The notes under the pieces are model-generated. The model did no database searches, was not told where the DNA came from, and saw nothing but the letters and a program-made list of their open reading frames with translations. Made by a program: the position numbers and the translations under genes. Of a stretch of DNA of 64,000 bases, positions 59,675 to 64,000 are shown piece after piece (within the stretch, counting starts at the first letter, position 1; the number at the start of each line of letters is the position of its first letter). Origin of the DNA: JANXSF01 sp043745195 (lineage in GTDB: Bacteria > Acidobacteriota > Terriglobia > Bryobacterales > Bryobacteraceae); the NCBI GenBank assembly GCA_043745195.1, contig JAYTTF010000109.1:1-64000 (forward strand). The letters are read 5' to 3'.

Positions 59675-60958
59675 GTGCTCTATCGCTACCGGGTCCTTGG
59701 CCTACTCTTTCTCCTTTCGATCATTACGTACCTTGATCGAGTTTGTATTTCTGTCGCAGGTCCGCGCATGCAGGCCGATTTAGGCATCGATCCCACTGGC
59801 TGGGGCTGGGTTGTTGGCGCGTTCACCCTCAGCTATGCAGCCTTTGAAATTCCTAGCGGCGCATGGGGCGATCGCTATGGACCTCGCAAAGTTCTGACGC
59901 GCATCGTTTTATGGTGGTCGTTGTTCACAACGCTCACTGGCGCAGTTAGCGTTATCAGCGGCGCACTCTCCGTTTTTACCGGAGCCGTTTCCACCTTCGC
60001 TGTGCTGCTGGCCGTTCGCTTTTTCTTTGGAGCTGGTGAAGCAGGCGCTTACCCTAACAGCGCTTCGGCAATCTCAAAATGGTTTCCCACGCATGAACGT
60101 GCCCGCGCTACTGGCACCGTGTGGATGGCCTCCCGCATTGGCGGAGCCTTAACGCCACTGATCGTCGTTCCTATTCAGGTCGCCTTCGGCTGGCGAGCAA
60201 CTTTCTACTGTTTTGGAATTTTGGGACTCATCTGGTGCTGCGTCTGGTATTGGTGGTATAGAGATTATCCTTTCGAAAAGCAAGGCGTCACCAAAGCGGA
60301 AATGGATGAAATCGGTGCCGGCACAACTCGCGACCATCACAGTTTGCCTTGGGCCCAAGTCTTGCGCAAGCGAAATTTCTGGACCATTCTGTTGATGTAT
60401 CATACCTATTGCTGGGGCTCTTATTTCTACCTTTCCTGGCTACACACTTATCTACAGAAAGGCCGAGGTTTCACCGAAAACGAAATGCGCTACCTTTCAC
60501 CGTTGCCCTTCATTGCCGGTGCTTGCGGTAATTTCTTTGGCGGATGGCTCAGTGATCGCTTAGTGAAATCGCACGGCCTGAAATTCGGCCGCTGCATCGT
60601 GGGAACCTGTGGGCTGGCAATGGCTGGATTCTTCCTGATGAGTGCCGCCTTCGTTCCCGGCAAACTGCCCGCAGTAATTTGCCTGGCACTCGGATACGGC
60701 AGTATGGATTGTATGTTGCCGGTGGCCTGGGCAATCTGTCTGGATGTAGGCCGCAAGTATGGTGGCGCTGTTTCCGGTTCCATGAACATGGCCGGCCAGA
60801 TGGGTTCGTTTCTTTCTTCAGTAACGTTCGGATACATGGTGGCCTACTTCGGCAACTACAACGACCCGCTGAAGCCACTTGCCTTCATGTTATTCGTAAG
60901 CGCATTTATTTTCTGGCAAATCAATCCCAATGAACAGTTGGTGACCGGAGATACTTAA
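59675..60958 (+). CDS. MFS transporter (anion:cation symporter type)
   Basis: 427 residues from GTG 59675. LLFLLSIITYLDRVCISVAG in helix 1, GAFTLSYAAFEIPSGAWGDR YGPR (the helix 2-3 loop motif), ISKWFPTHERARATGTVWMA and a twelve-helix layout fit the ACS family of sugar-acid/organic-anion importers (galactonate, hexuronate). GGWLSDRL is the second loop motif. In a genome with uronate-releasing lyases a hexuronate-like substrate is plausible, but the gene stands alone. Confidence 0.88.
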   Translation: MLYRYRVLGLLFLLSIITYLDRVCISVAGPRMQADLGIDPTGWGWVVGAFTLSYAAFEIPSGAWGDRYGPRKVLTRIVLWWSLFTTLTGAVSVISGALSVFTGAVSTFAVLLAVRFFFGAGEAGAYPNSASAISKWFPTHERARATGTVWMASRIGGALTPLIVVPIQVAFGWRATFYCFGILGLIWCCVWYWWYRDYPFEKQGVTKAEMDEIGAGTTRDHHSLPWAQVLRKRNFWTILLMYHTYCWGSYFYLSWLHTYLQKGRGFTENEMRYLSPLPFIAGACGNFFGGWLSDRLVKSHGLKFGRCIVGTCGLAMAGFFLMSAAFVPGKLPAVICLALGYGSMDCMLPVAWAICLDVGRKYGGAVSGSMNMAGQMGSFLSSVTFGYMVAYFGNYNDPLKPLAFMLFVSAFIFWQINPNEQLVTGDT

Positions 60959-60962
60959 TGGA

Positions 60963-61145
60963 ATGGGAAACAAGAAAAGCCTAGTTGTGGCCTTCATCCT
61001 ATTCGTGTCGCTACTGGCGGGCTTTCTTGACCGGGGAACACCCTCGGATGCTTGGTTGACCTCCCAGGCAACCCTTTCTATCGCTCTTATCTTTGCCTGG
61101 GTTGTCCTCCATAGCCGGGATCGCGGATACCGCGTTTCCTGGGTA
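60963..61145 (+). pseudogene. N-terminal fragment of a membrane protein
   Basis: It starts 4 nt after the MFS gene: MGNKKSLVVAFILFVSLLAG, FLDRGTPSDAWLTSQATLSI, ALIFAWVVLHSRDRGYRVS. There are two hydrophobic helices and a DxRGYRxS-type motif as in small multi-span membrane proteins, where further helices should follow. After about 61145 the frame runs antisense through another gene fragment, so the C-terminal part is lost. Confidence 0.45.
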
Positions 61146-61149
61146 CACG

Positions 61150-61418
61150 GAGTTCGTAGCCTGTTCAATCAGGCTATGGAAACGGTCTTCCGGATAAAGG
61201 TTGTAAACGTTTTTCAGGAACAACAGAAACGCAGCTTTCAGCGCAGGGACTTGATAAATTGCCTTGAAATTGGATGCCCCATCTGGAGTCCAGCCGTTCA
61301 TGGCATCGCCTGTGTCAGGCTTGCCGGATTGCGCGGGCAAACCATGGTCCAGTCCCATGGCTGCGGAAAACCATGCCATTTGCTTTAAAGTTTCCCTGCG
61401 AGTTTTGTTCTTACTCAT
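61150..61418 (-). pseudogene. N-terminal fragment of a TAT-leader methyltransferase-like protein
   Basis: From ATG 61418: MSKNKTRRETLKQMAWFSAA, then FKAIYQVPALKAAFLLFLKN VYNLYPEDRFHSLIEQAT. The LKNVYxLYPEDxFHxLI pattern is the opening of a family whose C-terminal half carries a SAM-dependent methyltransferase fold. After EQAT, at about 61155, the frame becomes unrelated and runs over the tail of the converging membrane-protein fragment. Both fragments end at the same place. Confidence 0.5.
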
Positions 61419-61499
61419 GCTGACCATTGGTATCCAAAATAGCCGAATAGGGACTGAACTGGATCGTCAGCCGACGTGGTATTCTTCATAGGCAAGAGT

Positions 61500-62081
61500 A
61501 TGCCAATACCGCCGATCCAGCAATACAGGACTCAGCAAACTTCATTGCTTCCCGCACAGATCGGGGTTTACGCACTTTGCGATCTGGATGAAGTGCCCAT
61601 TTATGTTGGACAGTCGGTGGATGGAATCCGTTCCAGGGTCCGCCGTCACCTAACGAGCGCTCGCAGCGACATAATTGCAAATCGGCAAGTAGATGTTTGG
61701 GAAATTTCCTATGTGTGGGCTTGGCCATGCGACAATCGAGATACCATCAACGCTCTCGAAGGATTTCTCTTTCATCAGTTCGACACCCAAAGCCGATTAA
61801 TGAATGGAACGATTCCTTTGAATCCAGGGTCTGTTCCATTTCTCTCCCCGGCAATGGTGCGTATTCAGATTGTGCCGGAAGAAGAGATTGAAATTCGACG
61901 CAATCCGAGCCGTCGTCTTCCGCGCCAAAGCCAGTTTTACTTTCAATTGGTAGACCACATTCAAAACGTGAAAGACAGCCCAGAATTGCGCCGGTCTCTA
62001 TCCGCGCACTTTCATCGTCTTAGCCGATATCACCAGCATTTCATCGATTCTGCTCTCTTGGTAACTGCAGAGGAAGCTTGA
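61500..62081 (+). CDS. GIY-YIG restriction endonuclease (Eco29kI-like)
   Basis: Start chosen at ATG 61500 (193 residues); GTG 61476 is also in frame. GVYALCDLDEVPIYVGQSVD holds the GIY-YIG core as G22-V-Y24 and Y35-V-G37; R44/R46 (GIRSRVRRH) supplies the catalytic Arg, E87 (NALEGFLFHQFD) the metal Glu and N102 (RLMNGTIPLNPG) the Asn seen in R.Eco29kI. The order and spacing fit that type II group. The convergent m5C methyltransferase is 19 nt away. A CCGCGG-like target is only a guess by analogy. Confidence 0.8.
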   Translation: MPIPPIQQYRTQQTSLLPAQIGVYALCDLDEVPIYVGQSVDGIRSRVRRHLTSARSDIIANRQVDVWEISYVWAWPCDNRDTINALEGFLFHQFDTQSRLMNGTIPLNPGSVPFLSPAMVRIQIVPEEEIEIRRNPSRRLPRQSQFYFQLVDHIQNVKDSPELRRSLSAHFHRLSRYHQHFIDSALLVTAEEA

Positions 62082-62100
62082 TGGATTCTAGCGATCCAAA

Positions 62101-63396
62101 TTAGGACGAACCTGCCCAGAGAGCTGCGCGAGATTCAACTCTGGTGCGAAGTGAATCGGAGGGACTCGGGTGATTCGCCAGGCTCTGGCTCGCAAATCGT
62201 AAAGTCTTGGCTGCATGAACTAGCGGGGTCAACAATTGTTGATCCAGCACTGAGACAACCGTTGCAGCCACTCCGTCTCCCATTGCTTTGTAGGCTTCAT
62301 TGTAGGTGCCTGGCAGCTTAAATGTATCAGGAAGCCCCATGAGTCTTGCTGCTTCTCGAACGGATAGCAGACGCGAACGAATATTCCTTCCTTCCACCAC
62401 AATGATAGTTTGTCGGCTCGATCCACCCCCAGGCGTTCGAAGACATCCTGCAATTCCGTCAAAACGAACCTCAGCTCTTTGTTGGCCCCCTCGCGTCCGC
62501 CTATAAAGAAATCCAACTCGAAGCGCTCCCGAGGCCACTGCGTTTTCTAGCTTCGACCGGTTAACTTCACTCATCATCGCCACGAGTCGCTTCGTTTCTA
62601 AAGCAGAATGCCAATCGGCCTCATTCGGTTCGGTATCAATAAAATTCTCAACTTTATGAATCACCCTCAGGGCTGGACGAAACCGCCACCAAATCCACTC
62701 ATCCTTGATAGCATCGGATAATTTTTTATGAGCTGCTAGAAGTGCCTTTGGGACATGAGCGCCGCAAGGAAACTCTTCAGCAAAGTCGGCCAAATTCACC
62801 CGCGAATCAATAGCAATCAGAAAAACCCGAGGGCGAGAATGTGGAAGGAACCATTTCGCATCCAGAACCATCGCTCCAAACCTCATGCCAATGGCCGCAA
62901 GAGCTTCGCAAAGACCGGTGAAATCGTCCCCGTATAAAAGCCCGGTGACATTCTCAATAACAATCAAGGGCGGTCGCCTGCCGGAATCGAAGCAGTCTCG
63001 CATCAAACGCCAAAAAGCCCAGAACGTTCCGCTTCGTTTTGCCGACATGCCACGTTTCCATCCTGCAAGCGATAAGTCTTGACAAGGGAACGAAGCCCAA
63101 GCCATGTCTGCAGAAGGAATTGAAACTTCTTCAAAAGTTGAGATATCACCCAGTTGAAATTCACGCTTGCCAAAATTCGCTGTGTAAATTCGCTGTTTGG
63201 ATGCGTCGATGTCGTTAGCCCAAACACAATTCCACGAAGACTTGAGTCCTTCCCGTACCAACCCGGCGCCCGCGAAAAATTCTAAAAAAGTAGGACTTGC
63301 CAAACCATCTCTATCGTACCTTTCATCAAGGCTTCTGCGCTCGTCAACTTCAGAATTAATTGTCAGATGAAGCTGCTCGTAATTAATTGCGGCCAT
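62101..63396 (-). CDS. DNA (cytosine-5)-methyltransferase
   Basis: Start taken at ATG 63396 (431 residues); TTG 63420 is in frame. Motif I FLEFFAGAGLVREGL (38-52), motif IV SFPCQDLSLAG with catalytic C105, motif VI IENVTGL (147-153), motif VIII FLPHSRPRVFLIAI, a variable target-recognition region (about 220-340) and motifs IX-X (RLLSVREAARLMGLPDTFKL, AMGDGVAATVV). It protects host DNA from the adjacent GIY-YIG nuclease. No controller protein gene is seen. Confidence 0.93.
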   Translation of the reverse strand: MAAINYEQLHLTINSEVDERRSLDERYDRDGLASPTFLEFFAGAGLVREGLKSSWNCVWANDIDASKQRIYTANFGKREFQLGDISTFEEVSIPSADMAWASFPCQDLSLAGWKRGMSAKRSGTFWAFWRLMRDCFDSGRRPPLIVIENVTGLLYGDDFTGLCEALAAIGMRFGAMVLDAKWFLPHSRPRVFLIAIDSRVNLADFAEEFPCGAHVPKALLAAHKKLSDAIKDEWIWWRFRPALRVIHKVENFIDTEPNEADWHSALETKRLVAMMSEVNRSKLENAVASGALRVGFLYRRTRGGQQRAEVRFDGIAGCLRTPGGGSSRQTIIVVEGRNIRSRLLSVREAARLMGLPDTFKLPGTYNEAYKAMGDGVAATVVSVLDQQLLTPLVHAAKTLRFASQSLANHPSPSDSLRTRVESRAALWAGSS

Positions 63397-63509
63397 CAAA
63401 GTGCATATCGACTCAAACAAGCCACATCCTCAGGAAAAAGGGAAATCAAGGAAATAAAATGATTGCAGAATCCCAACTCACCTACTCCACTCTGCTAGCT
63501 TGGAGTTGG

Positions 63510-64000
63510 ATGATATCTTTCTCAAACATCAACAAGCAGTATGGAAAACAACTAATCTTCGTTGATGCTTCCTTTCAATTAAATCCCGGCGATAAGGTGG
63601 GCCTGGTAGGCCCCAACGGAGCCGGCAAGACGACGCTTTTCCGAATGGTGACCGGCGAGGAAACCGCCGATGATGGGGATGTTTCTGTCCCCAGGAAACT
63701 CACAATCGGCTACTTTCGCCAGGACGTGGAGGAGATGACTGGCCGCTCAGTCCTCGACGAAGCCATTGCAGGCAGCGGTCGCGCTGGAGATCTGCATCAC
63801 GAATTGGAGCAACTGCAGCAAGGCCTGGAAGATCCAACTCGTGCCGGCGAGATGGACAAAATCCTGGCCCGTTTCGGCGAGGTTCAGGAAGAGTATGAAC
63901 ACCTGGGTGGTTACACGTTGGAAGCCAATGCCCGTGAAGTTCTGCATGGCCTTGGCTTTCAAGACGATCAAATTGACGGCGACGTAGGTGCTCTTTCCGG
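63510..64000 (+). CDS. ABC-F ATPase, partial at window end
   Basis: ATG 63510 with GGAG 4-7 nt upstream gives MISFSNINKQYGKQLIFVDA, the ABC-F opening; ATG 63459, with AAGGA upstream, is in frame and would add 17 residues. Walker A is VGPNGAGKTTLF, followed by LTIGYFRQDVEEMTGRSVLD, and the chain reaches GALSG, the start of the first signature, at the window edge. ABC-F proteins act on ribosomes (Uup/EttA group) or in antibiotic resistance. Confidence 0.9.
   Translation, partial: MISFSNINKQYGKQLIFVDASFQLNPGDKVGLVGPNGAGKTTLFRMVTGEETADDGDVSVPRKLTIGYFRQDVEEMTGRSVLDEAIAGSGRAGDLHHELEQLQQGLEDPTRAGEMDKILARFGEVQEEYEHLGGYTLEANAREVLHGLGFQDDQIDGDVGALS

Noticed and set aside
1..64000. CRISPR arrays, rRNA, tRNA and complete insertion sequences
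   Set aside because: No regularly spaced repeats, no cloverleaf with CCA-type ends, and no transposase frame were found by reading both strands.

Overview
The window looks like chromosome of an Acidobacteriota member, probably the Solibacter/Bryobacter lineage. The basis is family content rather than a database match: a long Oar-like TonB receptor with an N-terminal carboxypeptidase-regulatory domain, a PadR plus ADOP-type permease pair, a giant secreted protein with a TIGR03437-like region, a Ser/Thr kinase fused to a beta-propeller, DUF1592/DUF1552 proteins, PQQ dehydrogenases and Cys-type sulfatases. Base composition is moderate. No rRNA, tRNA or CRISPR array was seen.

Layout. 1-3.8 kb: an AddB-like nuclease subunit (cut by the window edge), Ku, and an SRPBCC/ArsR pair with palindromic operators. 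3.8-7.5 kb is accessory: a frameshifted conserved protein, a ParD/ParE module, and a DUF433/DUF5615 toxin-antitoxin module whose toxin gene is split by an ORF6N-gene cassette. 7.6-19 kb: TonB receptor, glycosyltransferase, a damaged DinB gene, alginate-lyase-like enzyme, a peptidoglycan-binding hydrolase, DUF2239, a cytochrome c/PQQ dehydrogenase pair and a DUF418 membrane protein. 19-25.1 kb: a tightly overlapping minus-strand operon (MlaE, MlaF, MCE protein, HpnK-type deacetylase, prolyl oligopeptidase, GNAT). 25.1-34 kb: kinase/propeller, then a DUF1592-DUF1552-PQQ dehydrogenase operon. 34-45.4 kb: DUF1080 protein, PadR/ADOP, penicillin acylase, an M20 peptidase remnant, thioredoxin, GlgA and alkaline phosphatase. 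45.4-49.5 kb: a small secreted protein, two convergent sulfatases and a J-domain protein. 49.5-50.5 kb holds decayed antitoxin and regulator genes. 50.8-64 kb: TAT-lipoprotein tyrosinase with a partner, a POTRA-like protein, RlmN, M16 peptidase, the giant secreted protein, an MFS transporter, two truncated genes meeting tail to tail, a GIY-YIG/m5C restriction-modification system, and an ABC-F ATPase cut by the window end.

The gene set suggests a free-living heterotroph that takes up and oxidises plant or microbial polymers (TonB receptor, lyase, sulfatases, PQQ dehydrogenases, DUF1080 protein), scavenges phosphate (alkaline phosphatase behind a PHO-box-like repeat), maintains its outer membrane with an Mla-like system and defends itself by restriction-modification. 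The most unusual locus is 6.2-7.5 kb. Regulatory signals read directly from the sequence include ArsR- and PadR-type palindromes, several -10 boxes placed 6-9 nt before start codons (probable leaderless mRNAs), and an intrinsic terminator lying inside a signal-peptide coding region.
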